64,000 nt of DNA, taken from the NCBI RefSeq assembly GCF_014873755.1, contig NZ_JADBEG010000001.1, forward strand, positions 4,156,501-4,220,500, written 5' to 3'. This stretch comes from Amycolatopsis lexingtonensis. GTDB taxonomy: Bacteria; Actinomycetota; Actinomycetes; Mycobacteriales; Pseudonocardiaceae. A program made the translations under genes and the position numbers. Under the pieces are notes generated by a model that ran no database searches, was not told where the DNA came from, and worked only from the letters and a program-made list of their open reading frames with translations. The stretch's first letter is position 1. The number at the start of each line of letters is the position of its first letter. Shown here one piece after another: positions 17,154 through 26,414 of the stretch.

Positions 17154-17576
17154 ATGTCACCCCTGGTGCTGACGACCATCGAGATCATCCCGCGGGTGCT
17201 GCTGCTCGTGGTGGGCGTGCTCGGCCTGATCTTCGCGATCAAGGGCCGCGCCCGGGGCGGCTCGGGCCTGATGGTGGCCGCCTTCGTCGTCATGCTCTTG
17301 ACGACGGCGATGGGCATCGCGTGGCAGTTCGTGTCGCTGGACGCCGCGTCCTGGATCACGTCCGGCAACCTGACCACCAGTGACATCGGCTTGATCTTCA
17401 TGGCGGTGGCCGTCCCGCTGGACGTCGCCACGGCGATCTCCTGGCTGCTGGTCGCGATCGCGGTCGTCAAGGGTGGCCGGCCGCGGCAGGCGCCGTACCC
17501 GGGTGGCTACCCGATGGCCGGGCAGCAGCCGGGGTTCGCGGGTCCGCCGCCCGGCTACGCCCCGCCGCCGAACTGA
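17154..17576 (+). CDS. Small membrane protein with Pro/Gly-rich tail
   Basis: 140 aa, start ATG 17154 behind GGAGGCG. Hydrophobic segments are at about residues 8-26, 35-57 and 82-104, followed by a cytoplasmic tail of PGGYPMAGQQPGF and PPPGYAPPPN type, common in actinobacterial membrane proteins. No catalytic motif is visible. A strong terminator follows. Function unknown. Confidence 0.8.
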   Translation: MSPLVLTTIEIIPRVLLLVVGVLGLIFAIKGRARGGSGLMVAAFVVMLLTTAMGIAWQFVSLDAASWITSGNLTTSDIGLIFMAVAVPLDVATAISWLLVAIAVVKGGRPRQAPYPGGYPMAGQQPGFAGPPPGYAPPPN

Positions 17577-17589
17577 CGCCTCCGGAGGG

Positions 17590-17617
17590 GCCGGGGCGGA
17601 CCGGAGTCCGCCCCGGC
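17590..17617. terminator. Hairpin terminator between convergent genes
   Basis: Perfect 11-bp stem GCCGGGGCGGA / TCCGCCCCGGC with loop CCGGAG. It lies in the 45-bp gap between the converging membrane protein and VWA protein genes, so it probably serves both. Confidence 0.8.
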
Positions 17618-17621
17618 GACT

Positions 17622-19496
17622 TCACCGGCGGCAGGGGTTGCCCGCCGGGTGCGCCGCGGTGCCGTGCACATCGGCCTGCGACTCCGCCAGCACGATCTTC
17701 GCGAGCGCGGTGTCCAGCGCCACCGCCTGCTGCTTCACGACGCCGCCGGACACGGTCTGGCCGTTCAGCTTCAGCGAGCCGATGACCAGCGGGATGGTCA
17801 GCGGTGCCGAACCGACCGTGACCGCGACGCCGTTGATCTTCAGCGAACCGACGTTCGAGCTGCCGGTCAGCGCCGGGGCGAGCCCGCCCGTGACCGGCTG
17901 GCAGGTCGCCGCCGCCTGGGACTGGATCACGCCCAGCTCGATCGTCAGCCCGACTGTGCTGATCACGGTCTTGTCGATCTTGGCCGACGCCCGCGCGTGG
18001 TCACCGGCCGCCGGGGCCGCGGACTGGTCGTCCGGGGTCAGATCGGTAGAGGAGGTCAGCGCGTGGGTCTGCACCTTGATCAGGCCCGCGTTGAGCGTCG
18101 CGTCGAGGACGGTCTCGCTGTCGTCGGCGCACGGCAGGTTCTGCGGGTTCGCCACGGCGGCGGTGATCCCGACGACGTTCGCCGCGGTGCCGGTGCAGGA
18201 GAAGGCGCCGTCGCGGTCGTCGTCGAGGATCGTGCCGACCCCCGTCGGGTCGACGAGCCCGGCGCCTGCCGGGGCGGAGAGGTTCACGGTGAACGTCTCG
18301 TCCGGCTCGTCGACGGTGTCCGGGTTGACCAGGACGGTCACCGGCTTGGCGGTCTCACCGGGCGCGAAGGTGACGTCCCCGCTCGTGGCGGCGTAGTCGG
18401 CCGGCGCGGTGGCGGTGCCGTTCGCGGTGGCGTAGTGGACGGTCACCGGGTCCGGGCTGCTCCCGCCGAGCAGCGACACGGTGAAGGTGGCCGGCACCGG
18501 CGCGCCGCCGGAGCCTTCGTTCACCGTGACGTCGTCGATGCTCAAGCCGAGCACGCGCACGGTCGTCGTCTCGACGAACCCGCGCGAGACGCCGTCGACC
18601 AGGTAGTCGACCGAGCAGTGGTACGTCCCGGGCGCCGCGCTCGCCGCGGCCGCGATCGTTTCGGTGAACGTCGCGGTGTCGCCGCTCGCCACCTTGACGC
18701 TCGCCGGGGCGTTGGTGAGCGTCAGCTGCGGGTCGCAGGCCGTCACCTTCGGGGTCACCGTGACCTCGATGGACTTGATGCCGGCCAGGATGGCCTGCGA
18801 CACCTGGCTCGAGGGCACGTTGTTCAGCAGCACGCCACCGGTGGCGTCGGTGATGGCCGTGGCCTGCCCCTCGGCGTCGAGGGCGCCGACGTTGACCGCG
18901 ACCACGCGGATGTTCGCCGCCTTGAGCGCGGCGATCGTGTCGGCCAGGGAGTGCCCGCCGCTGGGGTCGTGCGACGGCGCATCGCCGAACCAGGCGACGA
19001 TGCGCGTGCCGTCGGGCCGGAAGGTGACCGCGCCGGTAGCCAGTTCGTAGAGCGCGTTGAGGTCGGCTTCGGGGAAGTCCCCGCCCCCGGAGGCCACCCA
19101 CTGGTTCGTGCCCGCCTGCACCGCGGCGGTGTCCCCGGTGATGCCCTGGTCGACCTTGAACGGCACGGCGTCGCCGAAGTCCTTGTACTCCGCGACGCCG
19201 AACTGGGCGGTCGGCTGCGCGGCGAGCACGTCCCCGGTGATGGCGTTGGCGTTGGCCCGCACGTTCGAGATCGCGCTGCCCATGCTGCCGGTGGTGTCGG
19301 CGAGCAGGACGAGATCGGGGTTCGGCGGCACGGCGGAGGTGGTCACGTGCTTGGTGACGGTGGTGCTCTGCCCGGCGGCGAGCGTGAGGGCGACGGTGGC
19401 GGGGTCGACCCCCGGTGGCGCGGTGGCCGCCACCGCCGTCGGGGCCAGCAGCGCGCCGGCCGCGGTGAGGGCGACGAAAACTGATCTTCGCGACAT
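17622..19496 (-). CDS. Secreted VWA-domain protein with Calx-beta domain
   Basis: 624 aa with a signal peptide (MSRRSVFVALTAAGALLAPT) cleaved near residue 24. A von Willebrand A domain runs from about residue 58 to 240, with the metal site DTTGSMGS. A Calx-beta repeat follows at about 320-430 (DVTVNEGSGGAPVPATFTVS ... DEPDETFTVNLS ... ILDDD). The final 190 residues form a choice-of-anchor-like beta domain. It is likely an adhesive or calcium-binding surface protein, start ATG 19496 behind AAAGGGA. The ligand is unknown. Confidence 0.9.
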   Translation of the reverse strand: MSRRSVFVALTAAGALLAPTAVAATAPPGVDPATVALTLAAGQSTTVTKHVTTSAVPPNPDLVLLADTTGSMGSAISNVRANANAITGDVLAAQPTAQFGVAEYKDFGDAVPFKVDQGITGDTAAVQAGTNQWVASGGGDFPEADLNALYELATGAVTFRPDGTRIVAWFGDAPSHDPSGGHSLADTIAALKAANIRVVAVNVGALDAEGQATAITDATGGVLLNNVPSSQVSQAILAGIKSIEVTVTPKVTACDPQLTLTNAPASVKVASGDTATFTETIAAAASAAPGTYHCSVDYLVDGVSRGFVETTTVRVLGLSIDDVTVNEGSGGAPVPATFTVSLLGGSSPDPVTVHYATANGTATAPADYAATSGDVTFAPGETAKPVTVLVNPDTVDEPDETFTVNLSAPAGAGLVDPTGVGTILDDDRDGAFSCTGTAANVVGITAAVANPQNLPCADDSETVLDATLNAGLIKVQTHALTSSTDLTPDDQSAAPAAGDHARASAKIDKTVISTVGLTIELGVIQSQAAATCQPVTGGLAPALTGSSNVGSLKINGVAVTVGSAPLTIPLVIGSLKLNGQTVSGGVVKQQAVALDTALAKIVLAESQADVHGTAAHPAGNPCRR

Positions 19497-19796
19497 GGAC
19501 GTCCCTTTCGAGCACCGGCGGAATGCCGGATCCGGTGTGGGCTGCCTGGGAAAGACGAACCGCGCGCGGATTTGTTAGCGGGGAACGCGAACGTCACCCG
19601 GAGCGCCCCACGTCAAGGCGCTCAACGGGTTACCGGGGTGCGCACAGGCCCACGCAGACCAGGCGAAAATGCGCCGAAAGATGAGTAACGAACGAGCACG
19701 CGTCACACTTCGGAGCGACACGGACGGCTTTTTCCCGAACCGGGCGTAGCGTATTTCCCGCGCATTTGCCGCGGTTTCCGCCGCCCGGCGCGAAAA
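19497..19796. other. 300-bp intergenic stretch
   Basis: Lies between the start of the VWA gene and the stop of the MFS gene. It should hold the VWA promoter and the end of the MFS transcript. The distal 150 bases are less GC-rich than the flanks. I see no convincing hairpin, gene or repeat in it. Confidence 0.5.
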
Positions 19797-21023
19797 TTAC
19801 CTCCGGATGTCGCAACGCGGCCGGGCGGTCACGTCCCCGACCGCGCGGCGGCGTTCCACCGCGAACCCGGCGACGGCCAGCACGAGCCCGACGGCGCTGA
19901 CGACGACGCCGGCCCACGCCGTGGCGCGATAACCCAGGCCCGCCGCGATGACCACGCTGCCCAGTGCCGCGCCGAGGCTGTTGGCCGTGTTGAACGCCGA
20001 CTGGTTCAGCGCCGCGCCCATCAACTGGGCGCCCGGCGCCACCGCGATCAGCCGCGCCTGCAGCACCGGGCCCAGGAACAGGATCGTCCCGCCGATCAGG
20101 AACGCGCCGGTGTACAGGCCGAACGCCGAGCCCACCGCGAGTCCGAAGTAGACGTTCGCGGCGATCACCGCCGCGAAGCCCGCCACCATGGCCCGCCGCA
20201 GGTTCCGGTCGGCCTGCCAGCCGCCGAGGAAGTTCCCGACCGTCATGCCGAGGCCCACCGCGACCAGCACCCACGGCACCGCGCCCGGCGACAGCCCGGT
20301 GACCGAGGTCGTGATCGGCGCGAGGTAGCTGTCGACGGCGAAGAACCCGGCGATCCCGATCGCCGCGGTCACCACCACCAGCCACACCAGCGGCCGGCGC
20401 AGCGCGCGCAGCTCGTCGAGCGGCGACCCGCCCGCGGGCGGCGCGTCCGGCACGGTGGCCGCCACCGCCACCAGCGCGAGCAGGAAGACCCCGGCGATGA
20501 CCAGGTAGGCCGTCCGCCAGCCGGCGGCCTGCCCGAGCCGCGTGATCACCGGGACGCCCGCCACGTTGGCCACGGTCAGCCCGCTCAGCACCACGGCGAA
20601 CCCGCGCCCCTCGCTGCCCGGCCCCATCAGCGTCGCCGCCAGCAGGCCGGCGGCCCCGAAGTACGCGCCGTGCGGCAGGCCGGCGGCGAACCGGGCCACC
20701 AGCACCAGGCCGAACGTCGAGGCCACCGCGGACGCGGCGGTACCGAGCACGAACAGCACCAGCAGCCCGAGCACCAGGCGTTTGCGCCGCATCCGCGCGG
20801 TGATCGTGGCGAGCACCGGCGCGCCCACGACCACGCCCAGCGCGTACGCGGTGATCATCCACCCCGCGCGGGCGACGGCAGCCGGTTCGGCGTTCCCCAG
20901 CACGCTGCGCGCGATGTCGGGCAGCAGCCCGGCCGGCACGAACTCCGTCAGCCCGATCCCCACCGACCCGAGGGCCAGGGCGAGCAGGGCGGCCCAGCGG
21001 CGGCGTCGGGTGAGGTCCTCCAT
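19797..21023 (-). CDS. MFS efflux transporter (AraJ/YdhP type)
   Basis: A 408-aa major facilitator with about 12 hydrophobic helices. Features include GLTEFVPAGLLPDIA in the first helix, ARMRRKRLVLG in loop 2-3 and GLPHGAYFGAAG in helix 4-5, typical of the arabinose-efflux/DHA1 subfamily that exports sugars or drugs. It diverges from a ROK regulator across a 47-bp gap that carries a palindromic operator, so the ROK protein probably controls it. Confidence 0.93.
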   Translation of the reverse strand: MEDLTRRRRWAALLALALGSVGIGLTEFVPAGLLPDIARSVLGNAEPAAVARAGWMITAYALGVVVGAPVLATITARMRRKRLVLGLLVLFVLGTAASAVASTFGLVLVARFAAGLPHGAYFGAAGLLAATLMGPGSEGRGFAVVLSGLTVANVAGVPVITRLGQAAGWRTAYLVIAGVFLLALVAVAATVPDAPPAGGSPLDELRALRRPLVWLVVVTAAIGIAGFFAVDSYLAPITTSVTGLSPGAVPWVLVAVGLGMTVGNFLGGWQADRNLRRAMVAGFAAVIAANVYFGLAVGSAFGLYTGAFLIGGTILFLGPVLQARLIAVAPGAQLMGAALNQSAFNTANSLGAALGSVVIAAGLGYRATAWAGVVVSAVGLVLAVAGFAVERRRAVGDVTARPRCDIRR

Positions 21024-21033
21024 TCAGGCGACT

Positions 21034-21069
21034 TTAGCAACGCTGTTGCATTAATGACAGCGACGCTAA
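21034..21069. promoter_or_regulatory. Probable ROK operator in the divergent promoter
   Basis: GCAAC-GCT-GTTGC (21037-21049) is an exact inverted repeat. It lies inside a wider imperfect one, TTAGCAACGCTG (21034-21045) against CAGCGACGCTAA (21058-21069). This fills most of the gap between the MFS and ROK genes. ROK repressors often bind such AT-flanked GCAAC/GTTGC sites. Confidence 0.6.
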
Positions 21070-21070
21070 G

Positions 21071-22252
21071 GTGACGCCCGTGCACCTGGCTTTCCTGCGG
21101 GACTACCACGAAGCGCTGGTGCTCGCGCTGGCCCGGACCGAGCCCACGCTCGAGCGCGGCACCGTCGCGGAAGTCACCGGGCTGACCCCGCAGGCCGTGT
21201 CGAAGGTGCTGGCCCGTCTGGTCGAGGAGGGGCTGCTCGAACCCGCGGGCGTGCGGCGCCCGGCGCGCGGCAAGCCGGCCGCGGTCTACCGGCTCGTCCC
21301 GGCGAGCCGCTGGGCGATCGGCGCCCACGTCACCCGCCGTGAGCTGCGGCTGGTCCGCGCCGACCTGGCCGGCACCGTCCACTCGTCGGCGGCGGCCCCG
21401 CTGCCCGCCGACTTCACGCCGGAGGAGTTGCTGGACGAGCTGGCGGCCGGCGTCACGGCGATGATCGGCGAGCACCGGATGACCACGCCGGAGCTCGCCG
21501 GGGTCGGCATCGGCATGATCGGGCCGCTCGACCAGTCGACCGGCACCGTCCGCGGCGCGCACCGGCTGCGGCACTGGCAGGACGTCCCGCTCGCCGAACT
21601 CGCCGGGCAGCGCCTCGGCCTGCCCGTGGTCGTGGACAAGGACGTCACCGCCGGCGTCACGGCCGAAGCCTGGCGCCGCGGCACCACTTTCCGCGACGCC
21701 GCCCTGGTCGTGGTCGACGCCGGGGTCGGCGCCGGGCTGTGGCTGGGCGGCGCCGCCCACCGCGGCGCGCACACCAACGCCAGCGAGTTCGGCCACGCCG
21801 TCGTCCAGCTCGGCGGCCCGCGCTGCGCCTGCGGCCGGCACGGCTGCCTGGAAGCCGTCCACGAGCGGGCGGCCGATCCGGCCGCCGCGGCCGCCGTGCT
21901 CGCGACCGGCGTCGTCAACCTCCTGCAGACCCTCGACCTCGGCCACATCGTCCTCGGCGGCGCGGACCTGCTCCCCCACGGCGAGCTCTACCGGGCCGCC
22001 GTCGAGCACGCCGTGCGCACCCAGCTGCCGGGCGCGGACTGGCTCGACGTCGAAGTTTCCCTGACCTCGCTGGGCACCGACGTCGTGGCGGCCGGGGCGG
22101 CCATGCAGGTGCTCGACGCCCGTTACGGCCTCCCCGACCCGGCCCGACATCGGCGGCCGCCGGTCAGGCGTGTCGAGAACGGCCGGCCGGCTCCGACTGA
22201 GGGGTACCGGCGGCCGAACCGGCCGCCCCCACGAGAGGCGCACGAACGATGA
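21071..22252 (+). CDS. ROK-family transcriptional regulator
   Basis: 393 aa. It has an N-terminal winged helix (GTVAEVTGLTPQAVSKVLARL) and a ROK sugar-kinase-like body with the zinc motif CACGRHGCLE near residue 255. The phosphate-binding glycines (VVDAGVGAGLWLGG) are present. A 40-residue basic, Pro-rich tail extends past the usual ROK end and overlaps the next gene by 4 nt (ATGA). The start is GTG 21071 or 21080. It likely represses the divergent MFS gene and may read into the DHFR-like/YciI/sigma genes. Confidence 0.9.
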   Translation: MTPVHLAFLRDYHEALVLALARTEPTLERGTVAEVTGLTPQAVSKVLARLVEEGLLEPAGVRRPARGKPAAVYRLVPASRWAIGAHVTRRELRLVRADLAGTVHSSAAAPLPADFTPEELLDELAAGVTAMIGEHRMTTPELAGVGIGMIGPLDQSTGTVRGAHRLRHWQDVPLAELAGQRLGLPVVVDKDVTAGVTAEAWRRGTTFRDAALVVVDAGVGAGLWLGGAAHRGAHTNASEFGHAVVQLGGPRCACGRHGCLEAVHERAADPAAAAAVLATGVVNLLQTLDLGHIVLGGADLLPHGELYRAAVEHAVRTQLPGADWLDVEVSLTSLGTDVVAAGAAMQVLDARYGLPDPARHRRPPVRRVENGRPAPTEGYRRPNRPPPREAHER

Positions 22253-22965
22253 CCAAGGTGACAGCCCAGATGTCGGTATCCCTGGACGGCTGCTACACCG
22301 GCCCCCGCGAACCCGGCGACATGAGCGGCTGGCTGGACGGCCCCGAAGCGCCCGGCTTCTTCCGGGTCACCCGCTGGGCCGTCGACGCCGCCGCCTGGCG
22401 CGAGCGGCAGGGCTTCGCCGGCGGCGAGCAGTCGGCCGACTCGGACATCGTCGCGGAGATGTTCGCGGCGGCCGGTGCCTACGTCATGGGCCGGCGCATG
22501 TTCGACGCCGGCGAGGTGCCCTGGGGCGACGAGCCGCCGTTCCACGCGCCGGTGTTCGTCGTCACCCACCGCCCCCGGGAGGTGCTCGAACGCCGGGGTA
22601 CCTCCTTCACCTTCGTCACCGACGGGTTCGAGCGGGCGGTCGAGCTGGCAAGGGAAGCCGCCGGCGGCAAGGACGTCGCGGTCGCCGGCGGCGGCGAGCT
22701 GCTGCGCCAGGTGCTGACCGCCGGGCTGCTCGACCAGCTCGAGCTGCACGTCGCCCCGGTGCTGCTGGGCGACGGCCAGCGCCTGTTCGACGCGGGTCTC
22801 GGCCTCGGCGCGGACGACGGCATCGAGCTGGTCCCGGAGCGGGTCGTCGCGTCGCCCGGGGTGACCCACCTCCGCTATACCGTCAGCGGGCGGTCGAAGC
22901 TGGTGCTGGACGACCGCGGCGCCGGCGGCGAGCTGGTCGGGCACGGAGAGCGGAGCGCGCGATGA
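22249..22965 (+). CDS. Dihydrofolate reductase-like (RibD C-terminal) protein
   Basis: 238 aa of the RibD C-terminal/YwjB-type reductase fold: VTAQMSVSLDGCYTGPR at the start, AYVMGRRMFD, APVFVVTHRP, DVAVAGGGELLRQVL and LELHVAPVLLGDGQRLF. These are the NADPH-binding and core motifs of the family. The physiological substrate is unknown for this group. It overlaps both neighbours by 4 nt, so it is translated in an operon with the ROK and YciI genes. The last 30 residues are an odd polar tail. Confidence 0.9.
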   Translation: MTKVTAQMSVSLDGCYTGPREPGDMSGWLDGPEAPGFFRVTRWAVDAAAWRERQGFAGGEQSADSDIVAEMFAAAGAYVMGRRMFDAGEVPWGDEPPFHAPVFVVTHRPREVLERRGTSFTFVTDGFERAVELAREAAGGKDVAVAGGGELLRQVLTAGLLDQLELHVAPVLLGDGQRLFDAGLGLGADDGIELVPERVVASPGVTHLRYTVSGRSKLVLDDRGAGGELVGHGERSAR

Positions 22966-23324
22966 AGTACATGCTGCTGATCTACGGCAACGAAGAAGCC
23001 TTCACCTCGGTGGGCGCGGAGACGCTCGCCGAGATCATCCGCGAGACCGACGTCCTCAACCAGGAGCTGTACGAGTCGGGTGAGCTGGTCGGCGCCTACG
23101 GCGTCGCCGACGACGGGCACACCAAGATGGTCCGGGTCACCGGCGGGACGCCGGTGGTGACCGACGGCCCCTACGCCGAGGCGAAGGAGTTCCTGGGCAG
23201 CTTCATGATCGTCGATTGCGACAGCCTGGACCGGGCACTGGAGATCGCGGCCCGCAGCCCGTCCGCGCGCTACTGGGGCGTCGAGGTCCGGCCGCTCATG
23301 CACGAGGCGAACGTCGAGCCGTGA
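22962..23324 (+). CDS. YciI/DGPF-domain protein
   Basis: 120 aa starting MKYMLLIYGNEEAF, with the hallmark VTDGPYAEAKEFLGSFMIVD (the DGPF motif, here DGPY) and a C-terminal EVRPLM strand. These small proteins are the typical genomic partners of ECF42 sigma factors. The next gene is such a sigma factor and starts on the stop codon of this one (GTGA). Its biochemical role is not established. Confidence 0.93.
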   Translation: MKYMLLIYGNEEAFTSVGAETLAEIIRETDVLNQELYESGELVGAYGVADDGHTKMVRVTGGTPVVTDGPYAEAKEFLGSFMIVDCDSLDRALEIAARSPSARYWGVEVRPLMHEANVEP

Positions 23325-24523
23325 CCGGCTGGCAGGACGTCCGGCGGCTGGTGCCCGAGGTGCTCGGCGTGCTCGTGCGCCGCTACGGCCGTTTCGACGC
23401 CTGCGAAGACGCCGTCCAGGAAGCGCTGGTGGCCGCCAGCGCCCAGTGGCCGGTGGAGGGGTGGCCGGAGAACCCCCGCGCGTGGCTGGTGACGGTGGCG
23501 TCGCGCCGCCTCGCCGACCAGGTGCGCAGCGACGCCGCACGCCGCCGCCGGGAGGAGGCCGACGCCCTCCGCACTCCTCCCGCCGGCGGCGAGGTGTACC
23601 CCGACGACACCCTCACGCTGCTGTTCCTGTGCTGCCACCCGGCGTTGACGCCGTCGTCGCAGATCGCGCTGACGCTGCGTGCCGTCGGCGGCCTGACGAC
23701 CGCCGAGATCGCCCGGGCCTTCCTGGTGCCCGAAGCGACCATCGCGCAGCGCATCAGCCGCGCGAAGCAGCGCATCAAGGCGGCCGGGGCCCGCTTCGCC
23801 CTGCCACCGCCGCCCGAACAGGCGGCGCGGCTCGGCGTCGTGCTCCACGTGATCTACCTCGTCTTCAACGAGGGCTACACGGCCACGTCCGGGACGCGGC
23901 TGGTGCGGGCGGACCTGACGGCGGAGGCGATCCGGCTGGCCCGCGAGCTCCACCGGCTGCTCCCCGCCGACGGCGAGGTGGCCGGGCTCCTGGCTCTCCT
24001 GCTGCTGACCGACGCCCGCCGCCGGGCCCGCACGGACGCGGACGGGTCGCTGGTCCCGCTGGGCGAGCAGGACCGGACGCTCTGGGACGCCGAAGCCATC
24101 GCCGAGGGCGTGGCACTGGTGACCGGTGCCCTGCCGAAGGGCCCGGTCGGCCCGTACCAGCTCCAGGCCGCGATCGCCGCCGTCCACGACGAGGCACCGA
24201 CCGCCGAACTCACCGACTGGCCGCAGATCCTGGCCCTCTACACCGTGCTCGAACGCGTGGCGCCCAACCCGGCGGTGACGCTCAACCGGGCGGTCGCGGT
24301 GGCCGAGGTCCACGGGCCCGCGCCCGCGCTGGCCCTGCTCGACACCCTCGCGGCCGACCAGCGCATCGCCGCGTCGCACCACCTCGTGTCCGTCCGCGCC
24401 CACCTGCTCGAACTGGCCGGCGACCACGACGCCGCGCGCGCCGGCTACCAGGAGGCGGCCCGGCGCACCACCAGCGAACCCGAGCGGCGCCATCTCCTGA
24501 CCCGCGCCGCCCGCCTGGCCTGA
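23321..24523 (+). CDS. ECF42-type RNA polymerase sigma factor
   Basis: 400 aa, much longer than a usual ECF sigma. Region 2 (YGRFDACEDAVQEALVAASA) and region 4 (LRAVGGLTTAEIARAFLVPE) occupy the first 170 residues. The rest is a helical, TPR-like C-terminal extension (VIYLVFNEGYTATSG ... LNRAVAVAEVHGP). That architecture and the DGPF partner define the ECF42 group. No anti-sigma gene is nearby; in the group the C-terminal extension is thought to take that place. GTG 23321 overlaps the preceding stop. Confidence 0.93.
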   Translation: MTGWQDVRRLVPEVLGVLVRRYGRFDACEDAVQEALVAASAQWPVEGWPENPRAWLVTVASRRLADQVRSDAARRRREEADALRTPPAGGEVYPDDTLTLLFLCCHPALTPSSQIALTLRAVGGLTTAEIARAFLVPEATIAQRISRAKQRIKAAGARFALPPPPEQAARLGVVLHVIYLVFNEGYTATSGTRLVRADLTAEAIRLARELHRLLPADGEVAGLLALLLLTDARRRARTDADGSLVPLGEQDRTLWDAEAIAEGVALVTGALPKGPVGPYQLQAAIAAVHDEAPTAELTDWPQILALYTVLERVAPNPAVTLNRAVAVAEVHGPAPALALLDTLAADQRIAASHHLVSVRAHLLELAGDHDAARAGYQEAARRTTSEPERRHLLTRAARLA

Positions 24524-24527
24524 CCGA

Positions 24528-24755
24528 TCACCGCCGCGGCAACGCCTTGCGGGGCCGGGGAATCGCCTTCCGGCCCAGCTTCGGTTCGCCTTCGCCGAGC
24601 GTGAACCGCAGCGCGAGGTCGAACGCGTGCTCCAGCCGCGCCGCCTGCACCCGGACCACGTCGTCGTCGGCCGCCGACCGCGCGTCCGCCAGGCTGCGGC
24701 TGACGTTCGCGATGCGCCGGCGGGAGGCCGCTTCGAGCGCAGCCTGTTCTTCCAT
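24528..24755 (-). CDS. Small helical basic protein (75 aa)
   Basis: Starts MEEQAALEAASRRRIANVSR. It is predicted helical for 55 residues, then has a basic Pro-rich tail (KAIPRPRKALPRR). The ribosome site AAAGGA is upstream of ATG 24755. It converges on the sigma gene with a 4-base gap. I do not recognise a family. The clean start and codon structure support a real gene. Confidence 0.55.
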   Translation of the reverse strand: MEEQAALEAASRRRIANVSRSLADARSAADDDVVRVQAARLEHAFDLALRFTLGEGEPKLGRKAIPRPRKALPRR

Positions 24756-25032
24756 GGCGAAAATCCTTTGGGTAACCGGAAAAGAACCGAGCGCGGCGAC
24801 TGTAGCACTGCGCGTGACCGGCCGGCGCCGTCGGCCGGTACCGGTCGTCCACTTCGGACACATCGATGCCGGTCGCGCGCGGCACCGGCTGAGCCGGCCC
24901 TGTCCGGAAGCGGCCAATGGCCGGGTTCGCTCATGCGCCGCGGCGGAATCCCTTCCTAAGCTCTGCCCCGTCGAGCCGCCTTTCCCGGGGCCGCGGCCGG
25001 CACCAATCTTCCGTTCTACGAGGGGTTTTCCC

Positions 25033-26346
25033 ATGTTCAGAAACAGAGTGCGCGCCGCTGCGCTGGCGTTCCTCGTCCTGCTCAGCGGCCTGACGACGAC
25101 CGCGCTGACCGCCGCTCCCGCCTCCGCCGCCGCGTCGTGCGCCGGTGGGGTTTCGGTCTACGGCGTGCTGCCCGACGGCCGGCTCAGCTACACCACGATC
25201 GACCCGGACAGCGGCGACCTCACGCACGTCGTCGTCTCCTCGAGGACGCTCGGGTTCACCGCGAAGGCGCTGGCCACGCTCAACTTCAACACGCTGCTCG
25301 TGACCTCGACGTCCGGTGTCCTCTACCGCGTCGACGTCGTCACCAACAGCGCGAGCCTCACCTTCAACGACCCGATCGACCTCCAGCACGGCTGGACCCA
25401 CAACCTGCTGTCCTACGACGGCCACGGCCACCTCTACGGCACGACCTCCGGTGGTTCCCTGCTGCAGTACCTCGTTTCCGCGGCCAAGCCGGGCACGAAC
25501 CAGATCGGCCAGCGCCGCGAGATCGGCAGCGGCGGGTTCGCGCTCAAGACCATGGCCGCGGCCGGGGACGACCGGCTCATCGCGACCGCGTCCGACGGCC
25601 AGCTGATCAGCTACGCCGTTTCGCAGACCGGCACCACCTACACCCGCGGGCAGCTCGACGACGCCGGCTGGCAGAGCTTCGAAAACCTCGTCTCCCCCGG
25701 TGGCGGCCTGTACTACGGCAAGAACCCCGACGGCGCCATGTACTGGTACGAGGACGACGACCCGACGGACGGCTCCGGCACGGACATCGCCTACCACCTG
25801 AACGACCCGGTCGCCTCGCGCGGCTGGACGCAGTACCTGCTCTCGGCCGACCCGGCCGGCTGCACCAGCACCACCCCGGTCCAGCCGCTGCGCTCGAAGA
25901 TCGCCACCCTCGCCACCGGCGAGGTCGGCACCACCGAAGCGAGCTGCGACAAGTACAACGACGCCTGCGACTACGGCGCGAACGACTGGTGCGCGATGTT
26001 CGCCACCTGGACCTGGTCCGCGGCCGGCGTCTCCGGCGTGCCGCGCGGCACCTTCGTCGCCCGCGCCCTCGGCAAGTGGGGTGTCGACCACGACCTGTTC
26101 AAGTCCCGCACCGGCAGCTCGCACGGCAGCCCGAAGATCGGGGACTGGGTCATCTACGGCCCGCCGGACGGCAGCACGGGCGGCCACGTCGACGTGATCA
26201 CCGCGGTGCACCCCGACGGCACGCTCACCGTCGTCGGCGGCAACGTCAGCAACAAGGTGACGCGGCGGACGATCGACCCCGACACGGCCCGTTCCGGCGC
26301 GGACAACGTGCTGATCTCCGGCTACGTCTCCCCGCCCGGCGCCTGA
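25033..26346 (+). CDS. Secreted CHAP amidase with tachylectin-type propeller
   Basis: 437 aa. The signal peptide ends ASAAASC. Residues about 36-275 form a tachylectin-2-like beta-propeller (VSVYGVLPDGRLSYTTIDPD ... GWTHNLLSYDGHGHLYG ... GLYYGKNPDGAMYWYEDD). A CHAP domain follows from about 290, with catalytic Cys in NDWCAMFATW and His in GGHVDVITAV. CHAP enzymes cleave peptidoglycan cross-bridges or stem peptides; the propeller probably binds cell-wall sugars. The next gene shares the propeller but carries a different enzymatic half. Confidence 0.9.
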   Translation: MFRNRVRAAALAFLVLLSGLTTTALTAAPASAAASCAGGVSVYGVLPDGRLSYTTIDPDSGDLTHVVVSSRTLGFTAKALATLNFNTLLVTSTSGVLYRVDVVTNSASLTFNDPIDLQHGWTHNLLSYDGHGHLYGTTSGGSLLQYLVSAAKPGTNQIGQRREIGSGGFALKTMAAAGDDRLIATASDGQLISYAVSQTGTTYTRGQLDDAGWQSFENLVSPGGGLYYGKNPDGAMYWYEDDDPTDGSGTDIAYHLNDPVASRGWTQYLLSADPAGCTSTTPVQPLRSKIATLATGEVGTTEASCDKYNDACDYGANDWCAMFATWTWSAAGVSGVPRGTFVARALGKWGVDHDLFKSRTGSSHGSPKIGDWVIYGPPDGSTGGHVDVITAVHPDGTLTVVGGNVSNKVTRRTIDPDTARSGADNVLISGYVSPPGA

Positions 26347-26362
26347 CCTTCCCCCGTTCCCC

Positions 26363-26393
26363 GGCGGTGCCGCGGCCCGGCCGCGGCACCGCC
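26363..26393. terminator. Hairpin between the two propeller genes
   Basis: 13-bp GC stem (GGCGGTGCCGCGG, loop CCCGG, complementary arm). It lies 17 nt after the CHAP gene stop and 21 nt before the next ATG. It may only attenuate, since the second gene has no obvious promoter of its own. Confidence 0.65.
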
Positions 26394-26414
26394 CAGTCCA
26401 CCCTGGAGTTTTCC

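Noticed and set aside
17649..19484. Plus-strand frame opposite the VWA protein
   Set aside because: Composition typical of antisense shadow; the minus frame has a signal peptide, VWA and Calx-beta motifs.
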